A stretch of DNA of 64,000 nucleotides from JALYRV01 sp036675475 (lineage in GTDB: Bacteria > Acidobacteriota > Vicinamibacteria > Vicinamibacterales > SCN-69-37), in the NCBI GenBank assembly GCA_036675475.1, contig JAKFEY010000029.1, forward strand, positions 161,512 through 225,511. The letters are read 5' to 3'. Each line of letters opens with the position of its first letter. Within the stretch, counting starts at the first letter, position 1. This document shows, in pieces, positions 11,183 through 21,600 of the stretch. The notes below the pieces were generated by a model. It was not told the DNA's origin and searched no databases. It saw only the letters and a program-made list of their open reading frames with translations. The translations under genes were made by a program, and so were the position numbers.

Positions 11183-13039
11183 ATGACAGTGAAACAGATG
11201 GTGAGGCGTTCGTGCGCGGCGGCCGTGGCGCTGCATCTCGGCCTGCTGGCGGCCTCGGCGCAGGCGCCGGTCACGTATCGCGTGTCCGTGCCCGAGCCCG
11301 AGCATCACTGGCTGCAGGTCGAAGCCGTGTTTCCCGCGGGCGATCGCGGCCCGCTCGTCATCACCATGAGCCGGTCGTCCCCCGGCCGCTACGCGACGCA
11401 CGAATTCAGCAAGAACATCTTCGAATTCACGGCATTCGACGGAGCCGGCCGCGAGCTGCCGTTCGCCAGGCCCGCCGTCAATCAGTGGCGCATCGCCCAG
11501 CACGACGGCGCCGTGCGCATCGTCTACAAAATCTATGGCGATCGCATCGACGGCACCTATCTCGGCGTGGATCCGACGCACGCGCATATGAACATGCCCG
11601 CCACACTCGCGTGGGCCGAGGGCCTCGAGATGCGCCCGGTGCGGCTGACGTTCGTGCCGCCGCCTGGACGGCCGTGGCGCGTGGCCACACAGTTGTTCGC
11701 GACGGGCGATCCGCTGACGTTCACCGCGCCGAACCTGTATTACCTGCTCGACAGCCCCACCGAGTTCTCCGAGCACGTGCTGAAGGTGATTCCGGTGAAG
11801 GGCCCCGACGGCAGGGAGGCCACGCTGCGCGCCGCCATTCATCACGCCGGCACCGACGCCGAGGCGCAGGCGTATGCCGACAACATCGCGAAGATCGCGC
11901 GCGTGCAGGCGATGATCTTCGGCGAGTTTCCGGCGTTCGAGCCGGGCCACTACACGTTTCTGGCCGACTACCTGCCGTGGGCGAACGGCGACGGCATGGA
12001 GCACCGCAACAGCACCGTCGTCACCGGCGGGTCGCTGCCGCAGGGCATCGGCACCGCGTCGCACGAGCTGTTTCACGCGTGGAATGTCGAACGCATCCGC
12101 CCCGCGGACCTCGAGCCGTTCGACTTCACCGACGCCGACGTGTCGGAGCTGCTGTGGCTCGCCGAAGGCTTCACGCAGTACTACGGCCCGGTTGCGCTCG
12201 CGCGCGCCGGCATCGCGAACTTCGCGCAGACCGCGGCGGGCTTCGGCCGCGCGGCCGACGCCATCGTGAATGGCAGCGGCCGGAACGTGCGATCCGCGGT
12301 CGAGATGAGCCGCCACGCGCCGTTTGTCGACGCCGCGCAGTCGATTGACCGCACCGACTTTAGCCGCACGTTCATCTCGTACTACACGTACGGCGCCGGC
12401 ATCGCGTTCGGCCTCGATCTGTCGCTGCGCCAGCGCACCGGCAACAAAGTCACGCTCGACGATTACATGCGCCGGCTCTGGACGAAGTACGGCAAGCCGA
12501 GCGGGAAGGCGCCCGGCTACGTCGCGCGGCCGTACACGCTTGCCGACCTGCGCATCACGCTTGGCGAGGTGGCCGACGATCAGACGTTTGCCGACGACTT
12601 CTTCGCGCGCTACATCGAAGGCCGCGAAGCCATCGACTACGGCAAGCTTCTCGATCAGGCCGCCCTCGTGCTGCGGCCGGCGCGTCCGGGCGCCGGCTGG
12701 ATGGGCGACTTCCAGACCGAGGCGGTGAGCGAGGGCCTGCGCGTCACGTCGCTCGTGCCCTTCGACACGCCCGCCTACGCCGCCGGCATCGACCAGGACG
12801 ATCTCATCGTGGCCGTGAACGGTCAGAAGCCGTCAGGCGCGCTGGTGCCGCTCGTGCGCGGCATGAAGCCCGGCGACACGCTCAAGCTCACCGTGCGCGC
12901 ACGCGGCGGGAAGGAAACCGTGCGCGACATCACGATCAAGGCGGATCCGCACCTCGAGATCGTGCCTGTCGAAGCCACAGGCGGGACGCCCACCGCGGCG
13001 CAGCAGGCGTTTCGCGACAGCTGGCTCGGCGTGAGGTAG
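11183..13039 (+). CDS. M61-family (glycyl aminopeptidase-like) metallopeptidase with PDZ domain
   Basis: This 618-residue exported peptidase starts with a signal peptide (AAAVALHLGLLAASAQA). An N-terminal beta-rich domain leads to the zinc site HELFH at 294-298 with the third ligand E328 in WLAEGFTQYYG, the gluzincin pattern of family M61. The C-terminal 100 residues form a PDZ domain (VTSLVPFDTPAYAAGIDQDD and DTLKLTVRARGG). M61 enzymes cut N-terminal glycine or alanine from peptides in the periplasm. The ATG at 11183 is preceded by GAGG at a good distance; a second in-frame ATG at 11198 is possible. Length fits the family. Confidence 0.92.
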   Translation: MTVKQMVRRSCAAAVALHLGLLAASAQAPVTYRVSVPEPEHHWLQVEAVFPAGDRGPLVITMSRSSPGRYATHEFSKNIFEFTAFDGAGRELPFARPAVNQWRIAQHDGAVRIVYKIYGDRIDGTYLGVDPTHAHMNMPATLAWAEGLEMRPVRLTFVPPPGRPWRVATQLFATGDPLTFTAPNLYYLLDSPTEFSEHVLKVIPVKGPDGREATLRAAIHHAGTDAEAQAYADNIAKIARVQAMIFGEFPAFEPGHYTFLADYLPWANGDGMEHRNSTVVTGGSLPQGIGTASHELFHAWNVERIRPADLEPFDFTDADVSELLWLAEGFTQYYGPVALARAGIANFAQTAAGFGRAADAIVNGSGRNVRSAVEMSRHAPFVDAAQSIDRTDFSRTFISYYTYGAGIAFGLDLSLRQRTGNKVTLDDYMRRLWTKYGKPSGKAPGYVARPYTLADLRITLGEVADDQTFADDFFARYIEGREAIDYGKLLDQAALVLRPARPGAGWMGDFQTEAVSEGLRVTSLVPFDTPAYAAGIDQDDLIVAVNGQKPSGALVPLVRGMKPGDTLKLTVRARGGKETVRDITIKADPHLEIVPVEATGGTPTAAQQAFRDSWLGVR

Positions 13040-13046
13040 CGCGTCC

Positions 13047-13958
13047 GTGGCCTCAGACGTCGATGTCATCATCGTCGGCGCCGGCCCGGCCGGGTTGAGC
13101 GCCGCGCTCGTGCTCGCGCGCGCGTGCCGCACGGTGCTGGTGTTCGATCACGGTCGTCCCCGCAACGGATCCGCCGAGGCGCTGCACGGCTATCTCACGC
13201 GCGACGGCATCTCGCCGCACGACTTTCGCGCGACGGCGCGCGCGGAGCTGGCCCGCTACAGCGACGTGCGCATCATCGACCGCGAAGTGACCGACGCGGC
13301 GTGCCGCGACTCGCGCTTCCATGTCACGACGATCGAGGGCGAGGAGTTCTCGGCAAAAAAGCTGCTGCTGGCCACCGGCGTGGTCGATCACGTGCCCGAT
13401 GTGCCCGGGCTTCGCGAGTTGTACGGCCGCAGCGTGTTTCACTGCCCGTACTGTGACGGCTACGAGCTGCGCGGCCAGCCCCTGGCGGTGTATGGATGCG
13501 AGGAGCGCGGCTACGGGCTGGCGCTCGAGCTGACGGGATGGTCGAAGGACATCGTGCTCGTGAGCGACGGCCCGTGCGGCATCGACGCGAAGGGCCTCGC
13601 GCGGCTCGCGAAACATCACATTGCCGTGCGTGAAGAAAAAGTCGCGCGCGTCGAGGGCACTGACGGCCGGCTCGAGCGCATTGTGTTCGACACGGGCGGC
13701 ACGCTCGAGCGCCGCGCGCTGTTCTTCACCACCGGCCAGGCGCAGCGCTCGCATCTGGCCGAGGCGCTCGGTTGTCCGTTCAACGACAAGGGCACGGTGC
13801 GCACCGGCCCGTATGAGACCACGCACCTGCACGGCTTGTATGTCGCCGGCGACGCCTCGCGCGCCGTGCAATGGGTTATCGTGGCTGCCGCGGAAGGCGC
13901 CGAAGCCGCCTATTCGATCAACCAGGACCTCATTAAGGAATCGCTCACAACCTCATGA
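13047..13958 (+). CDS. Thioredoxin reductase-like FAD/NAD(P)-dependent disulfide oxidoreductase
   Basis: This 303-residue enzyme has the FAD motif VIIVGAGPAGLSAA (7-20), the redox pair CPYC at 133-136 within VFHCPYCDGYELRG, and the second FAD motif GLYVAGDAS near the C-terminus. It lacks a clear GxGxxA NADPH motif after the redox pair; the segment reads AVYGCEERGY. This matches the low-molecular-weight TrxR-like group that includes GliT/HlmI-type dithiol oxidases and atypical reductases. It may oxidise a dithiol rather than reduce thioredoxin. The GTG start eight bases after the peptidase stop is the only plausible one. The stop overlaps the next start by four bases. Confidence 0.85.
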   Translation: MASDVDVIIVGAGPAGLSAALVLARACRTVLVFDHGRPRNGSAEALHGYLTRDGISPHDFRATARAELARYSDVRIIDREVTDAACRDSRFHVTTIEGEEFSAKKLLLATGVVDHVPDVPGLRELYGRSVFHCPYCDGYELRGQPLAVYGCEERGYGLALELTGWSKDIVLVSDGPCGIDAKGLARLAKHHIAVREEKVARVEGTDGRLERIVFDTGGTLERRALFFTTGQAQRSHLAEALGCPFNDKGTVRTGPYETTHLHGLYVAGDASRAVQWVIVAAAEGAEAAYSINQDLIKESLTTS

Positions 13959-16900
13959 AGAAGCTCGCGCTCCTCGCCCTCCTTCTGTTCGCCGCGCAGC
14001 CTGCTGAAACGGATCCCTTCGCCGCATTGAAATACCGGCTGGTGGGTCCGTACGCCGGAGGGCGCGTGTCGCGCGTGGCCGGCGTGGCCGGCGATCCCTC
14101 GACCTACTACGCGACCACCGCGAATGGCGGCGTGTGGAAATCGGTGAACGGCGGTCTGGCCTGGCAGCCGATTTTCGACGAGCAGCCGATCTCGTCGATT
14201 GGATCGATCGCGGTAGCGGCAAGCGATCCGAATGTCGTTTACGTGGGCTCCGGCGAAGCGAACATCCGCGGCAACGTCGCGGCCGGCAACGGCATCTACA
14301 AGTCCATCGACGCCGGCAAGACGTGGACGCATGTCTGGAAGCAGGAAGGCCAGATCGGTACGATGGCCGTGCACCCGAAAAATCCCGACGTCGCCTTCGC
14401 CGCGGTGCTCGGCCACGCGTTCGGCCCGAACGCGGAGCGCGGCGTCTATCGCACGCGCGACGGCGGCAGGACGTGGGCGCAGGTGCTGAAGAAGGACGAG
14501 CACACGGGCGCGTCCGACATTGCGATGGACGTCACCAACCCGAACATTCTGTTTGCCGGCTTCTGGCAGGCGCGGCGGACGCCGTGGGACATGACGAGCG
14601 GAGGGCCGGGAAGCGGACTGTACGTCTCGCGCGATGGCGGCGACACGTGGAAGCAGTTGACGGGCTCAGGTCTGCCTGACGGCATCTGGGGCAAAGTCGG
14701 CGTCGCGGTGGCGCCGTCCGATCCCAGCCGCGTCTATGCGCTCATCGAAGCGGAGCAGGGCGGGCTCTTCCGGTCGGACGATGGCGGCGGCAGCTGGACG
14801 CGCATCAACGGGCATCGCGCGCTGACGCAGCGCGCCTGGTATTACTCCACGATCACGGTGAATCCGCAGAACGCGAACGACGTCTGGTTCCCGCAGGTGC
14901 CGATGCTGCGCACGATTGACGGCGGCAAGACGGTCAAGGAAGTGCCGGGCGGCCACCACGGCGACCATCACGATGTGTGGATCGATCCGTTGAATCCGAA
15001 GCGGATCATCAACGGCAACGACGGCGGCGTCGACATCTCCGTCGACGGCGGCGCCACCTGGTATGCGCCGAAGCTGCCGATTTCGCAGTTCTACCACGTG
15101 TCGGTGGACACCCGCGTGCCCTACCGCATTGCCGGCGCCATGCAGGATCTGGGCACCGCACAGATCCCGAGCAATAGCCTTGACATCGCCGGCATCACCA
15201 GCGCGCACTGGTACGACGTGGGCGGCGGCGAGGCCGGCCACGTCGTCTCGAAAACCGACGACCCCGACATCGTCTATGCCGGCGAGTACCTCGGCATCAT
15301 CACGCGCTACGACCATCGCACGAAGGATCGCGCCCGCCACGTCGGCGCGTGGCCCGAGAACATGTCGGGCCACGGCGGCGAAGACATGAAATACCGCTTC
15401 CAGTGGACGGCGCCGATTGCCACGTCGCCGCACGATCCAAGCGTCCTCTATCACGCCGCGCAGGTGCTGTTCCGTTCCACCGACGGCGGCCAGTCCTGGT
15501 CGGTCATCAGTCCCGATCTGACGACGAACGACAAGGAACGCCAGAAATGGTCGGGCGGGCCGATCACCGGCGACAACACCGGCGTCGAGACGTGGACGAC
15601 GATTTTCGCGGTGGCCGAGTCGCCGCGGCAGAAGGATCTGATCTGGGCCGGCAGTGACGATGGGCTCGTGCACGTGACGAAGGACGGCGGCAGGACGTGG
15701 ACGAATGTGACATCGAAGATGACGGGTCTTCCACGCGACGGCACCGTGAGCCTCATCGAGCCGTCACCGCACGATGCGGGCACGGCGTATGTCGTGGTCG
15801 ACGCGCACCGGCTCGACGACATGAAGCCGTACCTGTTCAAGACGTCCGACTTCGGCCAGACGTGGCGGCGGCTCGATGGCGGGCTCGCGAACGACGTCTA
15901 CCTGCACGCCGTGCGTGAGGATCCGAAGCGGCGCGGCATGCTCTATCTCGGCACCGAGCGCGGCGTCATGGTGTCGTTCGATGACGGGAAGGCCTGGCGG
16001 TCGCTGCGGTTGAACCTGCCGGCGGCCGTTCCGGTGCACGACCTCGTCGTCAAGGACGACAGCCTCGTCGTCGGCACGCACGGGCGATCGATCTGGGTGC
16101 TCGACGATCTGCAGCCGGTGCGTGAATTCTCGCCCGCGATCGCGGCGAAGGCGGCGCATCTGTTCGCGCCCGCGGCGGCCACCAGGTGGATGTACGCCAA
16201 CAGCAATCGCGAGCGGCCGGCGGGGCAGAACCCGCCGAGGGGCGCGATGATCCATTACTGGCTGAAGGACGAGGTCACAACGCCGCTCACCATCGAGATC
16301 GTCGATGCCCGCGGCACCGTGATCCGGACGCTGTCGAGTGAAGCCAGGCCGTGGAACGGCGTCGACGACTTCGAGCCGGAGGAGAAGCCGGAAGGCGACT
16401 TCTCGAAGGGCGCGGGCGTGCGGCGCGCCGTGTGGGACCTGGCGCATGCGGGCGCGGACGTCATTCCAGGCGCGAAGATCGACTGGGGCGACCCCACGCG
16501 CGGACCCTTCGCGGTGCCGGGGACGTACACGGTGCGGCTGCGCGGCGACGGTATCGATCTGTCGCAGCCGCTCGTGGTGAAGCCCGATCCCCGGTCGACG
16601 GTGACGCAGGCCGATCTCGAGGCGCAGACCGCGATGGCGCTGCAGGTGCGCGACGCCTTCTCGCGCCTGACGCGCATCGTCACGCATCTGCAGGACGTGC
16701 GCACGCAGCTCCAGTCGCGGGCCGCGGCCGCGAAGACACAGCCGGGCACGGGCGAATTGCTGAAGCTGATCGACACGGCCGTCGCGAAGATCGATGCGCT
16801 CGAAGCGCGCATGCACAATCCGACGGCCGAGGTGACCTACGACATCCTGGCGATGCGCGGCGGCACCCGGCTGTATTCACGCATGTCGCCGCTCACCGGC

Positions 16901-17074
16901 TTTGCGTGGCACGGCGACGGCCCGCCCACGCAGGGCGTGCGCGAGGTGTTCGCGGAGCAGAAGAAGGAGCTCGACGCGTTCGACGTGGAAGCGAAGGCGA
17001 TTGTCGCCACCGACATCGCCGCCATCAACGCGCTGGCGTCGAAGCTGGCGCTGCCGTTCGTGATCGTGCGGTAG
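13955..17074 (+). CDS. Large secreted BNR/sortilin-like beta-propeller protein
   Basis: This 1039-residue exported protein has a short signal peptide (KKLALLALLLFAAQPA) followed by at least two seven-bladed-type propellers. Their blades carry Asp-box/BNR motifs such as GVWKSVNGGLAW, GIYKSIDAGKTW, GVYRTRDGGRTW, GLYVSRDGGDTW and VLFRSTDGGQSW. The final 300 residues form a separate beta domain and a helical region (about 880-960). This architecture (VPS10/sortilin-like, often misnamed glycosyl hydrolase) is greatly expanded in acidobacteria, and its function is unknown. No sialidase arginine triad could be assigned. Its stop codon lies in a hairpin shared with the convergent gene. Confidence 0.85.
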   Translation: MKKLALLALLLFAAQPAETDPFAALKYRLVGPYAGGRVSRVAGVAGDPSTYYATTANGGVWKSVNGGLAWQPIFDEQPISSIGSIAVAASDPNVVYVGSGEANIRGNVAAGNGIYKSIDAGKTWTHVWKQEGQIGTMAVHPKNPDVAFAAVLGHAFGPNAERGVYRTRDGGRTWAQVLKKDEHTGASDIAMDVTNPNILFAGFWQARRTPWDMTSGGPGSGLYVSRDGGDTWKQLTGSGLPDGIWGKVGVAVAPSDPSRVYALIEAEQGGLFRSDDGGGSWTRINGHRALTQRAWYYSTITVNPQNANDVWFPQVPMLRTIDGGKTVKEVPGGHHGDHHDVWIDPLNPKRIINGNDGGVDISVDGGATWYAPKLPISQFYHVSVDTRVPYRIAGAMQDLGTAQIPSNSLDIAGITSAHWYDVGGGEAGHVVSKTDDPDIVYAGEYLGIITRYDHRTKDRARHVGAWPENMSGHGGEDMKYRFQWTAPIATSPHDPSVLYHAAQVLFRSTDGGQSWSVISPDLTTNDKERQKWSGGPITGDNTGVETWTTIFAVAESPRQKDLIWAGSDDGLVHVTKDGGRTWTNVTSKMTGLPRDGTVSLIEPSPHDAGTAYVVVDAHRLDDMKPYLFKTSDFGQTWRRLDGGLANDVYLHAVREDPKRRGMLYLGTERGVMVSFDDGKAWRSLRLNLPAAVPVHDLVVKDDSLVVGTHGRSIWVLDDLQPVREFSPAIAAKAAHLFAPAAATRWMYANSNRERPAGQNPPRGAMIHYWLKDEVTTPLTIEIVDARGTVIRTLSSEARPWNGVDDFEPEEKPEGDFSKGAGVRRAVWDLAHAGADVIPGAKIDWGDPTRGPFAVPGTYTVRLRGDGIDLSQPLVVKPDPRSTVTQADLEAQTAMALQVRDAFSRLTRIVTHLQDVRTQLQSRAAAAKTQPGTGELLKLIDTAVAKIDALEARMHNPTAEVTYDILAMRGGTRLYSRMSPLTGFAWHGDGPPTQGVREVFAEQKKELDAFDVEAKAIVATDIAAINALASKLALPFVIVR

Positions 17075-17094
17075 GCCGGGGCCTTGGCCCCGGC
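17075..17094. terminator. Strong hairpin between convergent genes (REP-like)
   Basis: GCCGGGGCC (17075-17083) pairs with GGCCCCGGC (17086-17094). It lies between two convergent genes and abuts the stop of the propeller gene, so it could terminate both transcripts, though no T-run is present. The leading GTAGGCCGGG is shared with an element inside the glycosyltransferase gene at 54351. Confidence 0.6.
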
Positions 17095-17105
17095 TTCAGG
17101 CGGCT

Positions 17106-17888
17106 TCAGCTCCGGCGTTTCCCCGCCTCGATCCACGCCACGCGCGTGAGCAGCGAGCCCGCCAGCGTGACCACGGCGGCTACGACGCGGAGCTGCGGCA
17201 TCGAGATCGCGGCAAGCCGTAGTAGAAGCGCGGCCGGTCCCGACAGCACTTCGGCGCCGCGCATGAGCGGCCCCGATGACGACCCGCGCCGCGCGAGCGC
17301 GAAGATGATCAGCAGTTCCACCGCCGCGGCCGCCATGCCGAGCGCGTTCATCGCGTTGGTGCGATGGCCGAGCAGTTCGAGGATCGACACCGCCGCGGCC
17401 AGACCCGAGGCGCCGAACAGGATCGGCAGGATGTCCACGTGGCGCGCCCATACGGGAATCGCGGTCGCGCCAATCAGCACGCCTGTGTAAGTGGCGAGGA
17501 TGGCGCCGCTCACGCCGGCGACGGCCACCGCCACGTCGGCTGCGATGCCGATGGGCAGCAGCGCCGCGAGCGCCGCGTTCGAGAACAGCACCAGCGTCCA
17601 TACGCCCATCGACATCGGGCTCTGCGGCTTGAATACGCGCAACATGTTGAGGAAGCGCGCCGGCCGGCCGAGATCAGAGATCAACAGCACGGGCGAGATC
17701 AACGCGCCGATGGCCGCCATCCACTTCGCATCGCGCGCGAGCAGCGCGAACGGCGCGCCGCCGAAGTGCGCCGCGGCCGCGATCACCGCCGCCGCGCCGG
17801 CGGCGCCGCCCACGAAGAAGTAGAGCGGCACCTCCCACGTCCAGACGGGAGGCTTCACCAGCGGCGCGTCGCGATACGTGGCCGTCAT
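17106..17888 (-). CDS. NrfD-like membrane subunit of formate dehydrogenase complex
   Basis: This 260-residue polytopic protein of the NrfD/polysulfide-reductase membrane family has about eight hydrophobic helices, beginning VWTWEVPLYFFVGGAAGAAA. It is the last gene of a three-gene formate dehydrogenase operon and would anchor the catalytic and FeS subunits and exchange electrons with the quinone pool, replacing the cytochrome b subunit of E. coli Fdn. The ATG at 17888 lies one base after the FeS gene stop, which decides the start. It is shorter than ActC, as expected for this branch. Quinone reduction is inferred from family and context. Confidence 0.85.
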   Translation of the reverse strand: MTATYRDAPLVKPPVWTWEVPLYFFVGGAAGAAAVIAAAAHFGGAPFALLARDAKWMAAIGALISPVLLISDLGRPARFLNMLRVFKPQSPMSMGVWTLVLFSNAALAALLPIGIAADVAVAVAGVSGAILATYTGVLIGATAIPVWARHVDILPILFGASGLAAAVSILELLGHRTNAMNALGMAAAAVELLIIFALARRGSSSGPLMRGAEVLSGPAALLLRLAAISMPQLRVVAAVVTLAGSLLTRVAWIEAGKRRS

Positions 17889-17889
17889 G

Positions 17890-18675
17890 TCAGCCGCCGA
17901 AATACCGCAGCGCCGCGATGACCCCGCCAATCATGCCGGCCGACGCGACGGCGGCCGACGTCCAGCCCGCGCGCAGGTGCACGGTTGGCACGACAGGATT
18001 GGCCGGCAGGTTGAAGTCCTCCGGATCGCCGCGCAGCACGAACAGCGCGTGAATGCCGCCGACGCTGCTGTTGGCGGCGTCATACAACACTGCATCCGAG
18101 ACGCCGCGCGCGTGCAGCGTATCCACGCGCGCCGCTGCTTTGGCCTGCATCTCGTCGAGCGTGCCGAACAGAATCGATTCGGTGGGGCACGCCGTCGCGC
18201 ACGCCGGCTTCAGGCCCGCTTTCTGCCGGTCGTAACAAAACGTGCACTTGAACGCGCGCCCGTCGCCGGGCCGGCGATCGATCACCCCGAACGGGCACGT
18301 CACCACGCAGTAGCCGCAGCCGTTGCAAACATCCTCCTGCACGAACACGCCGCCAAACTCGGTGCGCACGATCGCGCCGGTCGGACAGCCTTCGAGGCAT
18401 CCCGCATGCGCGCAGTGCTTGCAGACGTCGGACGAGAACTGCCAGTCAGGGTTGCTGGTTGTTGGTTGCTGGTTGCTGGTCTGTCCGGAGCACGGCGACT
18501 CCACGAACTTCACGTGCCGCCACGTCGCGTGGCCCAGCGCCATCGTATTGTCGTACGAATGGCCGGACCATCCGTAGCCGTCCGCCGGCACGTCGTTCCA
18601 CTCCTTGCACGCCACCTCACACGCCTTGCAGCCGATGCACAGCGTCGAATCGGTGAGAAACGCCGTCGTCTTCAT
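17890..18675 (-). CDS. fdhB: Formate dehydrogenase iron-sulfur (beta) subunit
   Basis: This 261-residue ferredoxin-like electron-transfer subunit has four cysteine groups for four [4Fe-4S] clusters: CIGCKACEVAC near residue 13, CKHCAHAGCLEGCP, CNGCGYCVVTCP and CTFCYDRQKAGLKPACATACP. A C-terminal hydrophobic segment (AAVASAGMIGGVIAALRYF) may anchor it to the membrane, as in FdnH. The gene overlaps the alpha-subunit stop by four bases and precedes the NrfD-like subunit by one base. An unusual low-complexity stretch, SGQTSNQQPTTSN, before the second cysteine group is encoded by a 7-bp tandem repeat (18444-18484) and looks like a tolerated insertion in a surface loop. Confidence 0.93.
   Translation of the reverse strand: MKTTAFLTDSTLCIGCKACEVACKEWNDVPADGYGWSGHSYDNTMALGHATWRHVKFVESPCSGQTSNQQPTTSNPDWQFSSDVCKHCAHAGCLEGCPTGAIVRTEFGGVFVQEDVCNGCGYCVVTCPFGVIDRRPGDGRAFKCTFCYDRQKAGLKPACATACPTESILFGTLDEMQAKAAARVDTLHARGVSDAVLYDAANSSVGGIHALFVLRGDPEDFNLPANPVVPTVHLRAGWTSAAVASAGMIGGVIAALRYFGG
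18444..18484. repeat. Heptad repeat inside fdhB coding sequence
   Basis: Units TTGCTGG, TTGTTGG, TTGCTGG and TTGCTGG run from 18452 to 18479 on the plus strand, with degenerate flanking units. Read on the minus strand they encode the S/N/Q/P/T-rich insert of the FeS subunit without breaking frame. Confidence 0.8.
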
Positions 18676-21600
18676 GCCGGCTCGATTCTGCAGACGAGCG
18701 CCTTTGATTCCATGATGCGCACGTTGGGTTCTTCCGACATCGGGATCAGGTCGTTGACGATGTCGCCGGTGACGAGGCCGTGGGTGCCCCAGTGATAGGG
18801 TAGGCCGACCTGGTGCACGACGCGGCCGTCGATCACGAGCGGCCGCATGCGCGACGTCACCAGCGCGCGCGCGCGGATGCCGCTGCGCGGCGTGATGACG
18901 CGCACGTGATCGCCATTCGCAATGCCGTTGGCGCCGGCGAGCTCCGGCGAGATCTCGCAGAACAGCTCCGGCTGCAGCTCCGCGAGATGCGACAGCGTGC
19001 GGCTCATGCCGCCGGCTGTGTGATGCTCCGTGAGACGGTACGTGGTGAGGACGTGGGGGTAGTTGCTGTCGTGGGGCCGGGCATAGGCGTTGTCGGGCCG
19101 CTCGTGCATGCGCGCGGCCGGATTGGTTTCCTGCGCGTAGACCACGTTGCCGACGGGAGATTCGAGCGGCTCGTAATGCGCCGGCAGCGGGCCGTCCTTC
19201 AGCCCTGACGGCACCCACAGCCATCCCAGCCCATCGTCATGCATGACGAACGGGTGCGCGCCGCCGAGACCGGCGTCGCCTTCGGCATCGCGCGGCGCGA
19301 CGTAGTCCGGCGGCTTGGTGCGATTGAAGTCGGGCGTGTCGGCGCCGGTCCACTCGCGCGCGGCCGCGTCCCACCAGACGAGCGCCTTGCGATCGCTCCA
19401 GGGCCGGCCGTCGGGGCGCGCGGATGCGCGGTTATAGAGGATGCGGCGATCGGCGGGCCAGGCCCATCCCCAGCCGTGGCCGTACGTGCCTGTCGCGGTG
19501 CGCTCGCGCGCGCGATTGCGATCGCGCGAGGGGAAGACGCCGGAATAGATCCAGCAGCCGCATCGCGTGGAGCCGTCGGCGGCAAGCTCGGCGAATCCGG
19601 TCAGGTGCGATCCATCCAGCGTCGTGCCGTTGATCTCCGCGAGCACTTCTTCGATGACGGGCTCGCCATGCGCGTCTTCCGGGTACTGCCAGTCGAGCGC
19701 ATTGAGCGCGGCGTTTGCCGCGCTGACGTCGGCGGCGGCTCTGGCCTTGAGGCGCTTTGCGAGCGCGTGCACGAACCACGCCTCGCTGCGCGCATCGCCG
19801 GGCGGATCGACCGCCTTCTCGTGCCACTGCAGCAGCCGCTGCGTGTTCGTGAAGCAGCCGCCCTTCTCGGCGTGGCCTGCGGCGGGGAAGAAGAACACCT
19901 CGGTGTCGCTCTCGGGCTGTTCTTCCCAGAACGCCGCGGTTTCGGTCAGCACCAGATCGCGCACGACCATCCACGTCAGCGTGCCCATGGCCTTGCGCTC
20001 GAGCGCGGCGTTCGGGCCGCCGACGGCGGGGTTCTGTCCCATGACGAACAGGCCTTCGAGACCGCCGTCCGCCATCTCGAGCCAGTAGCCCATGTAGGAA
20101 TGGTTGCCGGTGAGGCGTGGGATCCACCCGAACCCGAAGTCGTTCGCGGCGGTGGCGCTGTCGCCGTAAAAGGCCTTCAGCAGGCTTACGAGATAGCGAT
20201 CGACGTACGCCCACCATCCGCACTGCGTGCGATAGCGTGCCACGTATGACGCGAGCGAGTCGTCACCCGGCGATTCACGATTGGAGGATCCACTCGCCTC
20301 GCTGAGTACGGGCATCGGCAGATAGCCCGGCAGGATGTCGTAGAGCGTCGGGATGTCGGTGGATCCCTGGATCGAGGCATGGCCGCGCAGCGCGAGGATG
20401 CCGCCGCCCGGCCGGCCGATGTTGCCGAGCAGCAGCTGCAGGATCGCGGCCGCGCGGACGATCTGTACGCCGGTCGAGTGCTGCGTAAGACCGACGGCAT
20501 AGCAGATCGTGCCGGTCCGATCGGGACCGGACGCCGACACGTAGCGCGTCGCCACGTCGACGAAGTCGCCGGCAGGAATGCCGCAGGCGCGCTCCACCAT
20601 CTGTGGCGTGTAGCGGGCGAAGTGCCGTTTGAGATGCTGAAACACGCAGCGCGGATGCATCAGCGTCGGATCGCGGTGAGGGTGGCCCGGCCCCTCAGGG
20701 CCCGGGGTCGCTTTGGCGTCGCCCTGCTCGCGAGCGTGCGCGCCTCGTATGTGGCCCGCTTCGCTCATCCGCGCATCCTGGCCCTCGTACGCCCACGTGG
20801 CGGGATCGTAGGACTGCGACGCCGCGTCCCATCCCGAAAACATGCCGCCGAGATCTTCCGGGCCCTGATACCGCTCGTCGATCAACACCGAGGCATTCGT
20901 GTAGGCCTCGACGAACTCGCGGAACTCGAGTCCGTTCGAGAGCACGTAGTTGATCAGGCCGCCGAGAAAGACGATGTCGCTGCCGGCGCGGAGAGGGACC
21001 CAGACGTCGGCCATCGCGGACGTCCGGGTGAAGCGCGGGTCGACGTGAATGACGGTGGCGCCCTGCTCGCGCGCGCGCACGACCCAGCGGAAGCCCACCG
21101 GGTGCGCCTCGGCCATCGACGAGCCGACAATCAGAATCGCGTCAGCGTTGACGAGATCCTGCTGCGCCGTCGTCGCGCCGCCGCGCCCGAACGTGGTGCC
21201 CAGACCGGGCACCGTGGAGCTGTGTCATATGCGGGCCTGGTTGCTGACGGCCACCATGCCGAGCCCGCCCGTGAAGAGCTTCTTGATCAGATAGTTCTCT
21301 TCGTTGTCGAGCGTGGCGCCGCCGAGGTGCGCGATGGAGCGGCACTGCATCAGCGCGCGGCCGTCGCGCTCGGTCTCGAAGCCGCGCCGGCGGGATTCCC
21401 ACACGCGCTCGGCGACCATGTCCATCGCCGTCTCGAGATCGAGATCGGTCCACTCGCGCGAGCGCGGCGCGCGGTAGCGGACGCGCGTCTGCCGTCCGGC
21501 GTGCGTCAGCAGCTCGTGGCTGGCCGCGCCTTTCGGGCAGAGATGACCCTCGGAGATGGGTGAGGCCGGATCGCCCTCGATGGAAATGATCTCGTTGCCG

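Noticed and set aside
18672..21212. fdhA as a pseudogene or as two separate genes
   Set aside because: The split is exactly at the known Sec position, the two halves are in the same frame, and a SECIS hairpin follows the UGA.
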